Assembly: GCF_000745345.1 (NCBI RefSeq)
Contig: NZ_JQNR01000004.1
Coordinates: 1,240,001-1,304,000 of the forward strand
Direction of reading: 5' to 3'
Source of the DNA: Actinacidiphila yeochonensis CN732
Lineage (GTDB): Bacteria > Actinomycetota > Actinomycetes > Streptomycetales > Streptomycetaceae
DNA length: 64,000 nucleotides
The notes beneath the pieces were generated by a model. The model was not told where the DNA came from, searched no databases, and was given only the letters and a program-made list of their open reading frames with translations. A program made the translations under genes and the position numbers. The first letter of the stretch is position 1. Every line of letters starts with the position of its first letter. This document shows positions 10,332 to 19,203 of this stretch, piece after piece.

Positions 10332-10991
10332 TCAGCCGCCGGTCACGTCCGCGCCGGCCAGCACGTCGTAGCCCACGAAGGTGAACATCGCCGTCCCCGG
10401 CGGCAGCGGCCGGGCGGGGCCGTCGTAGCGGTGCACGGCCAGGCCCTGCCGCTCGCCGTCGGGGGAGCTCCACACCTCGCTGAACCCCTCCCGCGCGAGC
10501 AGGCCCCGGATGCGGGGGAAGGCGTCGGGCGCCTTGCGGTGCCGGCTCCAGACCACGGTCGCGCCCGGCGCGCACAGCCCCGGGAGCAGCCGCACCGTGC
10601 GCTCGATGTCGGCGTCGCCGATGTTGCCGAGGACGCCCACCACCAGCACCACGTCGGCCGGGACCGCGCCGGCGTAGGCGTCGGTGAGCGAGGCGTCACC
10701 GGTGACCACCTCGACACCCGTCAGCCCCAGCCCGGCGGCCGCCGCCCGGGCCGCCGCCGTGTTGCGCGGGTCGAGCTCCACCAGCCGGGCCCGCACGTCG
10801 GCGGCGCGCGGGTGGCCGTCCAGGGCGCCGAACAGGTCCAGCCCCTGCCCCGCGCACACGCTCACCACCCGCACCGGTCCCGGCGGCGCCGCGTCCAGGG
10901 CTGCCGTGATGTGCCCGACGACCGTGCCCAGCCGCCGCGACAGCGCCGAATCCGGCCTGTCGTATGCCTCGTGCCACGCGTGCCAGTCCAT
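10332..10991 (-). CDS. SAM-dependent methyltransferase (class I), substrate unknown
   Basis: A 219-residue protein with the Rossmann methyltransferase signature: VVSVCAGQGLDLFG (motif I, glycine-rich SAM loop, about residues 42-55), LVELDPRN (acidic residue after strand 2), GDASLTDAY and VVLVVGVLGNIGDAD (motif IV region). The C-terminus ends TAMFTFVGYDVLAG. Proteins of this type are common in Streptomyces as stand-alone genes; no substrate can be inferred. The ATG at 10991 sits six bases after TAGGGT, so the message is probably leaderless. It is divergent from corA. Confidence 0.85.
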   Translation of the reverse strand: MDWHAWHEAYDRPDSALSRRLGTVVGHITAALDAAPPGPVRVVSVCAGQGLDLFGALDGHPRAADVRARLVELDPRNTAAARAAAAGLGLTGVEVVTGDASLTDAYAGAVPADVVLVVGVLGNIGDADIERTVRLLPGLCAPGATVVWSRHRKAPDAFPRIRGLLAREGFSEVWSSPDGERQGLAVHRYDGPARPLPPGTAMFTFVGYDVLAGADVTGG

Positions 10992-10997
10992 GCCCGG

Positions 10998-11003
10998 ACC
11001 CTA
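10998..11003 (-). promoter_or_regulatory. -10 box of a probably leaderless methyltransferase mRNA
   Basis: On the minus strand TAGGGT is followed by six bases and then the ATG at 10991, so transcription would begin at or next to the start codon. No good -35 box is visible. Confidence 0.5.
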
Positions 11004-11134
11004 GGGGCCGCCCCGCCCACCCGCACCGGGGTTTCCGCGGCCGGGAGCCGGACGGGAGGGAGCCGAAGAGGCCGCTGGTGCGGAATTCCGGGTAGGCGGG
11101 TGAGGGAGAGGACAGGACGAGGAAGGGAGCTGGT

Positions 11135-12118
11135 GTGATCGTCGACTGCGCCCTCTACCGGGACGGCCGCCGCACCCGTACGCCCGACGACCTCGAAGAG
11201 GCGCTCGCGGCGGCCCGGGCGGCCGGCGAAGCGTTCGTGTGGGTGGGCGTGCACGACCCGACGCCGGAGGAGTTCGACCGGGTGTCGGCGGCCTTCGGGC
11301 TGCACCCGCTCGCCGTGGAGGACGCTCTCAAGGCCCACCAGCGGCCGAAACTGGAGGTCTACCAGGAGTCGCTGTTCGCCGTTGTCAGGCCGCTGGACTA
11401 CGACGACGACGCCGGCACGGTGACCCCGAGCGAGCTGATGGTCTTCCTCGGCGAGGGATTCGTGGTGACCGTCCGCCACGGTCGGGCCGCCGTGGCCGGG
11501 CAGGTACGGGCCCGCCTGGAGAAGGACCCGGCGGTACTGCGGCACGGCCCGGCCAGCGTGCTGTACGCGATCTGCGACAGCGTCGTCGACGCCTACCTCG
11601 ACATCGCCGCCGAACTCCAGCTCGACCTGGAGGAACTGGAGGAGCGCGTCTTCGACCCGTCCGGCGGCACCGCGACGGGGACGGCCGCCACCATCTACGC
11701 CTTCAAGCGCCAGGTTCTGGAGTTCCGCCGGTGCAGCGGACCGCTCGCCGAGCCGCTGGGCCAGCTGGCCGCGGGCGAGGTGCCGTACGTCGACCGGGGG
11801 ACCCGGCCGTTCTTCCGCGACGTCGCCGACCACCTCAGCCGGGTCGCCGACGGAGGGGACGGCCTGGACCGGCTGCTGTCGGACATCCTCACCGCGCACC
11901 TGACACAGGTGGGGGTGCGGCAGAACGACGACATGCGCAAGATCTCCGCCTGGGCGGCGATGGCCGCGGTACCCACGCTCATCGCCGGCATCTACGGCAT
12001 GAACTTCGACCACATGCCCGAGCTGCACCAGACGTGGGGCTATCCGGCCGTCATCGGCCTGATGATCACCGCCGTGACGGTGCTGTACCGGCTCTTCAAG
12101 CGCCGCGGCTGGCTGTGA
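11135..12118 (+). CDS. corA: CorA-type magnesium/cobalt transporter
   Basis: A 327-residue member of the CorA channel family. It has a long acidic cytoplasmic N-terminal domain, a long stalk helix (about 190-265), a first membrane helix ending in GIYGMNF (about 286-292, the diagnostic GMN selectivity motif) and a second helix VIGLMITAVTVLYRLF before a basic tail RRGWL. It forms a homopentameric divalent cation channel in the cytoplasmic membrane. The GTG start at 11135 is supported by AAGGGAG eight bases upstream. No riboswitch-like leader is obvious. Confidence 0.95.
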   Translation: MIVDCALYRDGRRTRTPDDLEEALAAARAAGEAFVWVGVHDPTPEEFDRVSAAFGLHPLAVEDALKAHQRPKLEVYQESLFAVVRPLDYDDDAGTVTPSELMVFLGEGFVVTVRHGRAAVAGQVRARLEKDPAVLRHGPASVLYAICDSVVDAYLDIAAELQLDLEELEERVFDPSGGTATGTAATIYAFKRQVLEFRRCSGPLAEPLGQLAAGEVPYVDRGTRPFFRDVADHLSRVADGGDGLDRLLSDILTAHLTQVGVRQNDDMRKISAWAAMAAVPTLIAGIYGMNFDHMPELHQTWGYPAVIGLMITAVTVLYRLFKRRGWL

Positions 12119-12155
12119 GCGCCACCGCCCGGCGGTGCCACCGCGCGTCGGCCCG

Positions 12156-12183
12156 CGGCGGGGGCAGAGCCCTACCCCCGCCG
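12156..12183. terminator. Stem-loop between convergent corA and GH65 genes
   Basis: CGGCGGGGG pairs with CCCCCGCCG (9 bp) across a 10-base loop in the 87-base space between two converging genes. It can serve both directions. Confidence 0.6.
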
Positions 12184-12205
12184 TGCGACCGTCCGGGCTC
12201 GGGCG

Positions 12206-14581
12206 TCAGCGGGGCGGCAGGGCCGACGACGGCTGCGCCCGCCGCCGCGGTGCCCGGTCCGGCGGCTGGTGCGGCGGCTCCCGGTGCGAGACCGGCGCCA
12301 GCTTCCGCACCACCGGCTGGTGGCCGAGGGTGAACGCCTCGCCGTAGTGCACGATCTCGATCGGCTCGCCCTCGGCCAGGGTGTAGGTCGCCTCCGTGCG
12401 GCGGATCTCCACCAGCAGCCGCCGTCCACGGAACATCAGCCGGAACGCCACCCGGCTCAGCGCGTCCGGCAGCCTGGGCGCGAACCGGATCGCGTCCCCG
12501 TCGAAGAGCCGCATGCCGCCCAGGCCCGACACCAGCGCCGACCACGTCCCGGCCAGCGCGGCGATGTGCAGCCCGTCGCGCGCGTTGTTCTCCAGGTCCT
12601 CCAGGTCCATCATCGCCGACTCGCCGAGGTAGTCGTAGGCCAGCTGGAGGTGGCCCACCTCCGCGGCGATCACCGACTGGCAGTACGCCGACAGCGACGA
12701 GTCACGCACCGTCAGCGGCTCGTAGTACGCGAAGTTGCGGGCCTTCTGCTCGTCGGTGAAGGCGTCCCCGCGCAGGAACATCGCCAGCACCAGGTCGGCC
12801 TGCTTGACCACCTGCTTGCGGTACAGGTCGAAGTACGGGTAGTGCAGCAGCAGCGGGTAGTTCTCCGGGTCGGTGGCCTCGAAGTCCCAGCGCTGGTGCC
12901 GGGTGAAGCCGGCCGACTGCTGGTGGACCCCCAGGTCCTCGTCCCACGGCAGCGCCGTCGCCGCCGCCGCGTCCCGCCAGGCCGCGGTCTCCTCGTCGGT
13001 CACGCCCAGCTGCTCCGCGTGCCGCGGATGCCGCTCGGCCGCGTCCGCCGCCGCCACCAGGTTCGCCTGCGCCATCAGGTTGGTGTACAGGTTGTCGTCG
13101 CTGACCGCGCTGTACTCGTCCGGGCCGGTCACCCCGTCGATGTGGAACGCCCCGGCGTGGTCGTGGTGGCCCAGCGACCGCCACAGCCGGGCCGTCTCCA
13201 CCAGCAGCTCAAGACCGGTGTCGGCCTCGAACGCGGTGTCGCCGGTGGCCGCCACGTACCGCACCACGGCGTCGGCGATGTCGGCGTTGACGTGGAAGGC
13301 CGCGGTGCCGGCGGGCCAGTAGCCGGACGCCTCGTCGCCGTTGATGGTCCGCCACGGGAACGCCGCGCCCTCGAAGCCCAGCTGCCTGGCCCGCTCCCGG
13401 GCGACCGGCAGCATGTTGTGCCGCCAGCGCAGCACCTCCGCGGCGGTGTGCGGGGCGGTGAACGTCAGCAGCGGCAGCACCACCGTCTCCGCGTCCCAGA
13501 AGGAGTGGCCGTCGTAGCCCGACCCGGTCAGGCCCTTCGCCGGGATCGCCCGCTCCTCCGCACGCGCGGCCGACTGCAGGACGTGGAAGAGCGCGAACCG
13601 CACCGCCTGCTGGATCTCGGTGTCGCCGTCGACCTCCACGTCCGCCCGCTCCCAGAACCGGTCCAGGTAGGCACGCTGCTGGTCCAGCAGCCCCTGCCAA
13701 CCGGTGTCGCGGGCGCCCACCAGCGCCGCGTCGGCCTGGTCGCGCAGCGCCGGCAGCGACCGCGCCGCCGACCAGCCGTACGCCACGAACTTCTCCAGCC
13801 GCAGCCGCTCGCCCTTGTCCAGCACCGAGGTGACCGTCAGCCGGCTCACGTCCGGACCGGACTCCGACGACAGCTGGGTGGTGGTCCGCGGCCCGTCCAC
13901 CCGGTGGTCGGCGGCGGTGGCCACCCGCAGCCCGGAGCGGGTGGTCGAGTGGATCAGGCCCAGCCGGGTGCCGCCCGCGAAGGTCTCCTCGGAGACCAGC
14001 GGCGACTCCAGCGCCGCGGCCACCCGCGGGTCGCCGGTGGTGCGCGGGATCTCCTCGTTGGCCGCCAGCTCCGACTGGATCACCACCCGCACCTGGTCGT
14101 CCAGCGGCTCCACCTCGTAGGCGATCGCCGCCACCGCCCGCTGCCGGAACGACACCATGCGGGTGGAGCGCACCCGCACCGTCCGCCCGGCCGGCGACTC
14201 CCACACGCACTCCCGGCGCAGCACCCCGGCCCGCATGTCCAGCTCCCGCACGTGGGAGCGGATGGTGCCGTAGCGCAGGTCGAACGGCTCGTCGTCCACC
14301 AGCAGCCGGATCAGCTTGCCGTTGGTGACGTTGATGACGGTCTGCCCCGACTCCGGGTCGCCGTAGACGGCCTCCGCGTAGGGCAGCGGGTGCAGTTCGT
14401 GCACGCCGTTGAGGTAGGAGCCGGGCAGCCCGTTCGGTTCGCCCTCGTCGAGGTTGCCGCGCCATCCGATGTGGCCGTTGGACAGCGCGAACACGGACTC
14501 GCTCTGCGGCAGCAGATCGAAGTCGAGCTCGCGCTCCCGCAGCGACCAGGGCGCCACCTCGTACGCCGGGTCGGTGATCAC
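12206..14581 (-). CDS. Glycoside hydrolase family 65 disaccharide phosphorylase/hydrolase
   Basis: A 791-residue GH65 enzyme (family normal 750-800). It has the N-terminal beta-sandwich ([19 protein letters not shown]), an (alpha/alpha)6 catalytic domain with [18 protein letters not shown], and the catalytic acid in [11 protein letters not shown] (Glu about residue 487). The phosphate-binding region before the end ([17 protein letters not shown]) argues for a phosphorylase that converts an alpha-glucobiose (trehalose, maltose, kojibiose or nigerose) and phosphate into glucose and beta-glucose 1-phosphate. The GTG start overlaps the stop of the upstream beta-phosphoglucomutase-like gene by four bases (GTGA), so the two are translationally coupled, and the partner's reaction supports this product. 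The exact disaccharide is not decided. Confidence 0.93.
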   Translation of the reverse strand: MITDPAYEVAPWSLRERELDFDLLPQSESVFALSNGHIGWRGNLDEGEPNGLPGSYLNGVHELHPLPYAEAVYGDPESGQTVINVTNGKLIRLLVDDEPFDLRYGTIRSHVRELDMRAGVLRRECVWESPAGRTVRVRSTRMVSFRQRAVAAIAYEVEPLDDQVRVVIQSELAANEEIPRTTGDPRVAAALESPLVSEETFAGGTRLGLIHSTTRSGLRVATAADHRVDGPRTTTQLSSESGPDVSRLTVTSVLDKGERLRLEKFVAYGWSAARSLPALRDQADAALVGARDTGWQGLLDQQRAYLDRFWERADVEVDGDTEIQQAVRFALFHVLQSAARAEERAIPAKGLTGSGYDGHSFWDAETVVLPLLTFTAPHTAAEVLRWRHNMLPVARERARQLGFEGAAFPWRTINGDEASGYWPAGTAAFHVNADIADAVVRYVAATGDTAFEADTGLELLVETARLWRSLGHHDHAGAFHIDGVTGPDEYSAVSDDNLYTNLMAQANLVAAADAAERHPRHAEQLGVTDEETAAWRDAAAATALPWDEDLGVHQQSAGFTRHQRWDFEATDPENYPLLLHYPYFDLYRKQVVKQADLVLAMFLRGDAFTDEQKARNFAYYEPLTVRDSSLSAYCQSVIAAEVGHLQLAYDYLGESAMMDLEDLENNARDGLHIAALAGTWSALVSGLGGMRLFDGDAIRFAPRLPDALSRVAFRLMFRGRRLLVEIRRTEATYTLAEGEPIEIVHYGEAFTLGHQPVVRKLAPVSHREPPHQPPDRAPRRRAQPSSALPPR

Positions 14582-15321
14582 GCGCCCTCCCTGATCAGCT
14601 CCGCCAGGTCCGCCACCACGGTGTCCGCGCCGTGCCGGCGCAGCTCGGCGGCCTGCCCGACCCGGTCCACGCCCACCACGTAGCCGAAGCTGCCCTCACG
14701 CCCGGCGTCCATCCCCACCAGCGCGTCCTCGAAGACGGCCGCCTGGCCGGCGCCCACGCCCAGCTCCTCGGCCGCCGTCAGGAAGGTGTCCGGTTTCGGC
14801 TTGCCGCGCAGGCCGCGCTCGGTGGCGACCAGCCCGTCCACCCGCACCTCCAGCAGGTGCTCGATGCCCGCCGAGACCAGCACGTCCCGGCAGTTCGCCG
14901 ACGACGACACCACGGCGGTGCGCAGGCCCGCCGCCCGCACCGCCTCCAGGTAGCGCACCGACCCGGGGTACGGCCGCACGCCCTCCTCGCGGATCTTCCT
15001 CAGGACCAGCTCGTTCTTGCGGTTGCCGAGGCCGTGCACGGTCCGCTCGGTGGGCGGGTCGTCGTCCTCGCCCTCGGGCAGCTCGATGTTCCGCGAGGAG
15101 AGGAAGGTCCGCACCCCGTCGGCCCGGGGCCGGCCGTCGACGTACGTGTCGTAGTCCGCGACCGGGTCGAACGGCTGGAAGCCGTCGCCGTTCAGGTCGC
15201 GCAGGAAGGAGTCGAACATCTCCTTCCACGCGGCGGCGTGGATCTCCGCCGTGGGTGTGAGCACCCCGTCCAGGTCGAACAGGCAGGCGCGAACACTGTC
15301 AGGGAGGCCGATCTGCGTCAT
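14578..15321 (-). CDS. pgmB: Beta-phosphoglucomutase family HAD hydrolase
   Basis: A 247-residue haloacid dehalogenase-fold protein. Motif I is FDLDGVLT (Asp16 nucleophile, Asp18 acid/base), followed by a helical cap, motif [10 protein letters not shown], the lysine in GLRGKPKPD and motif [13 protein letters not shown]. These match the beta-PGM branch, which converts beta-glucose 1-phosphate, the expected GH65 product, to glucose 6-phosphate. The long frame upstream of 15321 is an artefact of G/C content; ATG at 15321 matches the family's N-terminus. It is the first gene of a two-gene operon and overlaps the GH65 gene by four bases. Confidence 0.92.
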   Translation of the reverse strand: MTQIGLPDSVRACLFDLDGVLTPTAEIHAAAWKEMFDSFLRDLNGDGFQPFDPVADYDTYVDGRPRADGVRTFLSSRNIELPEGEDDDPPTERTVHGLGNRKNELVLRKIREEGVRPYPGSVRYLEAVRAAGLRTAVVSSSANCRDVLVSAGIEHLLEVRVDGLVATERGLRGKPKPDTFLTAAEELGVGAGQAAVFEDALVGMDAGREGSFGYVVGVDRVGQAAELRRHGADTVVADLAELIREGA

Positions 15322-15852
15322 GAACGACCACGTGCCCCGTACGGCCCCGGTGCATGCCCCACCCGGTCGAAGTCCGCCCGACTCGCCGAACGCCCCGGCC
15401 TTCCCCCTGCCCCCGGCCCGTCCCTGCCCCGGCCGTCCCGCCGCCCCGGCCGCCCCGGCCCGTCCCCGGCCCGCCCCGTCCCCGCCGCCCGCCGTCCTTC
15501 GGGCGCGTCGCCTGCCACCGCGCCGTCTCCGGCCGGTCGGAGCCGCGCGTACGCCCCCCCGCGCCTCGTACACGGAGGGCCGGTCCCGCCGCCCTGCCGT
15601 CCCGAGCGGGGCAGCCGGGGCCGGGGAAGGGCCGGACCGCCTGGCACCGGCACCTTCCACCCTGGGGTACGCGGGCGGGCCGCGAAGCGTTCAACGCGGG
15701 GCCGCCGGACAGGGCCGGGGGACAGCCCCCCTCGGGGTCTCCGGTCTGCCGCATGGGTCCGGTCCGGCCCCTGGGCCAGGCTGGTGCCGCACCGGTGGCG
15801 CGGACGCGGTCCGCCGCACCGGTCCGGCCGTCGAGACGAACGGAGCCGTTCC
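15322..15852. other. Divergent intergenic region, extremely G/C rich
   Basis: 531 bases between the divergently read pgmB-GH65 operon and the secreted hydrolase. It must hold both promoters. It is dominated by runs of C and G with all six frames largely open, which produces many spurious reading frames; I accept none of them. I found no clear palindrome or consensus promoter. Confidence 0.5.
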
Positions 15853-17142
15853 ATGCCTGCTGCCCCTGCTGCCCCTGCTGCCTCTGCTGCTGCCGCCGGT
15901 CCTGTGACCCCCGCCGGGCGGATGGCTCCCGCGCCCGGCCGACGCACCCTCGTGCTGTCGGCCCTCGCCGCCGCTGCCTCCGGCGCGTGCGCCGGTACGG
16001 CCGCCGCCGTCCCGCCCGGCAGCGGCCGCGTACCGGCCGCCGGGCGGGTGCGCCTGGCGCTGCCCGCGCCCGGCGGGCCGTATCCGGTGGGTGCCCACGC
16101 CCTCCACCTGGTGGACCGCTCCCGCCGCGATCCGTGGACGGGTGCGCCGACGCGGGAGCTGATGGCGACCGTGCGCTATCCCGCCCGGCGGACCGCCGGC
16201 CTGCCCGCCGCGCCCTACATGCTGCCCGGGGAGGCCGCCGGCTGGACCCTGCTCAACAGCCTCACCGGCATCCCCGCCGAACGGGTCGACTGGGCCGGCA
16301 CCCGCACCGCTTCCCGCCTCGGCGCTCCCGCCGCGCCCGGTCCCCACCCCGTCGTCCTCTACTCGCCCGGCGCCGGGGACCCCCGCTCCTGGGGCACGCT
16401 GCTGTGCGAGGACCTCGCCTCCCGCGGCCACGTCGTCGTCATGGTCGACCACACCTACGACGCCACCGCGGTGCAGTTCCCCGACGGCCGGGTGGCGTCC
16501 ACGGTGCTCCCCGCCGAGTTCGCCGCGGTGGTGCCCGACCCGGAGCACCCGGACCCGGCGAAGGTCGCGACGCTGCTGCGCAAGGTCCTCCAGGTACGGG
16601 TGGACGACGTCCGCTTCGTCCTCGACGTGCTCCTCGACGCCCTGCCCGACGGCCTGCGGTCCGCCGCCGACCTGTCGAGGACCGGCGCGTTCGGCCAGTC
16701 CGCGGGCGGTTTCACCGCCCTCCAGGCGATGCACGACGACCCGCGGATCGCCGCCGCCGCGAACTTCGACGGCGTCACCGCCTACGTTCAGGACGACGAC
16801 GAGAGCGGCTACCTCTCCAGCGCCGCCGCCGACGGGCTCGACCGGCCCTTCCTGCTCGTCGGCAAGGACGGCAACACCCCTGCCACGGTGCCCTCGTGGC
16901 GAGCGCTGACCCGAAACAGCCGGGGCTGGAAGCGGGCGTTGGACATCCAGGGAGCCGAACACGCCACGTTCACCGACGCGGAGGCCCTGGTGCCGCGACT
17001 CGGCCGGGACCTTCGGCTGCCGCGCGCCACCGTCACCGCCAACATCGGCACCGTCCGGCCCGCGCGGGCCCTGGCCATCGACCGTGCGCTGGTGGCGGGG
17101 TTCTTCGGCCGCTTCCTGGACGGCGGCGCTCAGGGGATCTGA
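15853..17142 (+). CDS. Exported alpha/beta hydrolase, PAF-acetylhydrolase-like
   Basis: A 429-residue protein with an exported N-terminus (GRRTLVLSALAAAASGACAG; a cysteine is present but the lipobox is poor). The hydrolase core has PHPVVLYSPGAGDPRSWG (oxyanion region), HVVVMVDHTYDAT, and the nucleophile elbow TGAFGQSAGGF (serine near residue 283). A late GAEHATFTD supplies the histidine. This layout resembles the platelet-activating-factor acetylhydrolase/ chlorophyllase-like esterase group; the natural substrate is unknown. The N-terminal tail of Pro-Ala repeats comes from a short tandem repeat in the DNA, and an alternative ATG at 15922 would remove it and leave a better signal peptide. The upstream continuation of this frame is not coding. 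Confidence 0.82.
   Translation: MPAAPAAPAASAAAAGPVTPAGRMAPAPGRRTLVLSALAAAASGACAGTAAAVPPGSGRVPAAGRVRLALPAPGGPYPVGAHALHLVDRSRRDPWTGAPTRELMATVRYPARRTAGLPAAPYMLPGEAAGWTLLNSLTGIPAERVDWAGTRTASRLGAPAAPGPHPVVLYSPGAGDPRSWGTLLCEDLASRGHVVVMVDHTYDATAVQFPDGRVASTVLPAEFAAVVPDPEHPDPAKVATLLRKVLQVRVDDVRFVLDVLLDALPDGLRSAADLSRTGAFGQSAGGFTALQAMHDDPRIAAAANFDGVTAYVQDDDESGYLSSAAADGLDRPFLLVGKDGNTPATVPSWRALTRNSRGWKRALDIQGAEHATFTDAEALVPRLGRDLRLPRATVTANIGTVRPARALAIDRALVAGFFGRFLDGGAQGI
15856..15882. repeat. 9-bp repeat, three copies, at the start of the hydrolase gene
   Basis: Three units of CCTGCTGCC give the Pro-Ala-Ala repeats just after the ATG at 15853. Such a repeat can change length by slippage; if translation really starts at 15922 it is upstream of the gene. 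Confidence 0.6.
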
Positions 17143-17409
17143 CGTCGTGCCACTGGTGGGACGCGGCGTGCCGTTGTGCCGGGCCGCCACCCGAACCACG
17201 CGCGGCGCGCGGCGCGCTGTGCGGCGGGCGGTGGGCGGCGTGGCGGCCATGATCCGTCCGCGGTCGGCGTGCCCTCTCCTGCCGCACGTCTCCTGTCGCA
17301 CGCCGGCCGGGGGGCGGCGCCCGGACGGCCCCGGTGTCCACCGGGTCCTCGCCGAGCCGCCGAAGGGGTCCGTACTCCCGGCCCCCGGGCCCGGGACGTG
17401 GGCGACGGC

Positions 17410-18384
17410 TCAGCCGGCGAGTTCCGCCGCGGTGGGCGGGTCCGCGCCCTCGCGGGCGCAGGTGAGCGCGGCCACCCGGGCGGCCTGCTCCAGGGCCGCC
17501 GCGACCGCGCCCGCCAGGCGCGGGCCGCCGGCTGCCGCCGCCAGCGCCGGGCGGGCGGCGCCGGCCGGGCCGGCCAGGCCCGCGGCCAGTAGTCCGGCCA
17601 GCAGCCCCGCGGTGAACGCGTCGCCCGCGCCGACCGTGTCGGCCACCCGGACCCGGGGCGCGGCCACCTCCGCGCGAGCCCTCCGCCCGAACGCGACGGC
17701 GCCGCGCGCCCCCCGGGTGAGCACCACCAGGGCGGGCCCCGCGCCGGTCGCCCAGCCGGCCGCGACCTGCTCCGGGTCGCGGCCCGGGTACAGCCACGCG
17801 AGGTCCTCGTCACTGGCCTTGACCACGTCCGCGGCCGCCACCAGCCGCTCCACCCGGTCGCGTTCGGCGCCGGGCGGGCCGAGCAGCGCCGGGCGCAGGT
17901 TCGGGTCGTAGGAGACCGTCGCGGCGGCTCGGGCGGCCCGGACCAGGTCGGCCACGGTGTCGCCGCCGGGCGGCAGGGCGGCGGCGATCGAGCCGGTGTG
18001 CAGGTGGGCGGGCGGGCTGTCGGCCACCGCCCGCGCCGCCCGCTCCGTGAGCCGCCACTCCAGGTCGAAGGTGTACGTGGCCGCGCCGGACGCGTCCAGC
18101 ACCGCCGTCGCCGTGGAGGTGGTGCCGTCGTCCGTCGAGCCCGGCAGCAGCTCCACCCCGGAGGCGCGCAGGTGCCCTGCGACCAGCGCGCCGAGCCGGT
18201 CGGCGCCCAGCCGGGTGGCGAAGCGGACGGGCCGGCCGAGCCGGGCCAGGCCCAGGGCGACGTTCGCCGGGCTGCCGCCGGGCAGCTCCCGTGTCCCGCG
18301 CGGCCCGCCGGGCAGCACGTCGACCAGCGCCTCGCCGACCACCACGGCCCCGGCGGCCGACGCGCCGCTTCCGCCCACCGTCAT
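17410..18384 (-). CDS. PfkB-family carbohydrate kinase (fructokinase-like)
   Basis: A 324-residue ribokinase-fold kinase. The N-terminal substrate motif is GEALVDVLPGG with the PfkB signature 1 pattern LPGGSPANVALGLARLG, and the C-terminal signature 2 is DTVGAGDAFTAGLLAG, whose Asp is the catalytic base. It phosphorylates a sugar, most likely fructose, in the cytoplasm. Two ATG codons are close together; 18384 is preferred because GAGGAGG lies nine bases before it, whereas it abuts the ATG at 18393. The MarR gene lies 47 bases upstream in the same direction, so the two may share a transcript. Confidence 0.9.
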   Translation of the reverse strand: MTVGGSGASAAGAVVVGEALVDVLPGGPRGTRELPGGSPANVALGLARLGRPVRFATRLGADRLGALVAGHLRASGVELLPGSTDDGTTSTATAVLDASGAATYTFDLEWRLTERAARAVADSPPAHLHTGSIAAALPPGGDTVADLVRAARAAATVSYDPNLRPALLGPPGAERDRVERLVAAADVVKASDEDLAWLYPGRDPEQVAAGWATGAGPALVVLTRGARGAVAFGRRARAEVAAPRVRVADTVGAGDAFTAGLLAGLLAAGLAGPAGAARPALAAAAGGPRLAGAVAAALEQAARVAALTCAREGADPPTAAELAG

Positions 18385-18431
18385 CCGCCGCATCCTCCTC
18401 GCCGTGTTCTCCGCTTCCGCCGCCGGGCGGC

Positions 18432-18917
18432 TCAGGCTCCCACCGCGGCCGGGTCGGCCGCGGCCGGGCGGCGGATCTCCTCGACGGCGGTGACCAGGGG
18501 GGCCAGGCCGGGATCGGCCGCCGCGTCGTCGAGCGCGTCCCGCAGTGCCGCGTTGTTGGTGGGGCGGGCCGCCGCCAGCAGGTCCAGACCGGCCTGGGTG
18601 ACGTTCGTGTAGATGCCGCGCCGGTCGGTCGGGCAGAGGTAGCGGGCCAGCAGGCCGCGCTCCTCCATCCGGGTGACCAGGCGGGTGGTGGCGGACTGGC
18701 TGAGCACCACCGCGTCGGCCACCTGCTTCATCTGGAGGTGGCCGCCCTCGTCGTCGTGCTGCCGGCTGAGCACGTCCAGCAGCGAGAACTCGCGCACGCT
18801 CAGGCCGTGGCCGTCCTGGAGCGCGCGCTCGATGCGGGCTTCGATGCGGCCGTGCAGCAAGGACAGCGCGCACCAGCTGTCGGCCAGTGCGGTCAGTGCC
18901 GGGTCCGTGGCGGTCAT
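18432..18917 (-). CDS. MarR-family transcriptional regulator
   Basis: A 161-residue winged-helix regulator. The DNA-binding helix region is MKQVADAVVLSQSATTRLVTR and the wing CPTDRRGIYTNVTQAGLDLL, both standard for MarR. The ATG at 18917 has a strong GGAGGGGG ribosome binding site. The gene is divergent from a DHA1 exporter with a 286-base spacer containing a palindromic element, the classic arrangement in which a MarR protein represses itself and an efflux pump until a small phenolic or antibiotic ligand binds. It could also affect the fructokinase just downstream. Confidence 0.92.
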   Translation of the reverse strand: MTATDPALTALADSWCALSLLHGRIEARIERALQDGHGLSVREFSLLDVLSRQHDDEGGHLQMKQVADAVVLSQSATTRLVTRMEERGLLARYLCPTDRRGIYTNVTQAGLDLLAAARPTNNAALRDALDDAAADPGLAPLVTAVEEIRRPAAADPAAVGA

Positions 18918-19006
18918 GGTCCCCCTCCGGGAGCGGGCGGTGCGGTCCGGTAGCGGTATCCGAGCCGCTCCCAGCATAGCGCGTTGCCCGCGATTGCCAT
19001 TAACCA

Positions 19007-19040
19007 GCGTCTGCAAGTATTGTTGACGCATGTAAGACGC
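19007..19040. promoter_or_regulatory. Candidate MarR operator between marR and MFS exporter
   Basis: GCGTCT at 19007-19012 is matched by AGACGC at 19035-19040, flanking a locally AT-rich stretch that contains TTGACG (possible -35 of the exporter). It is the only notable inverted repeat in the divergent region. The role is inferred from position. Confidence 0.4.
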
Positions 19041-19203
19041 TACCGCCGCCAATGGGCTGATGCGCCTTTCCGCCGCGGGCTTCCGGGCTCCGGCGCCCCC
19101 ACCCAGGGGGACGGACCGCCCGCCCCCCGCAGGTCTCACCACCTCTCGCTTCTCGCCGCTCCGCCGAGAAGCACCACCGCACGTCTCACTGAAAGGTCTC
19201 GCC

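Noticed and set aside
12269..14683. An 804-codon plus-strand frame opposite the GH65 gene
   Set aside because: Arg/His/Val/Gln-rich translation without motifs; the opposite strand has a complete GH65 enzyme in a coupled operon.
14632..15852. Upstream continuation of the secreted hydrolase frame
   Set aside because: Open only because of base composition; it overlaps the pgmB gene in antisense, and the signal peptide marks the true start at 15853 or 15922.
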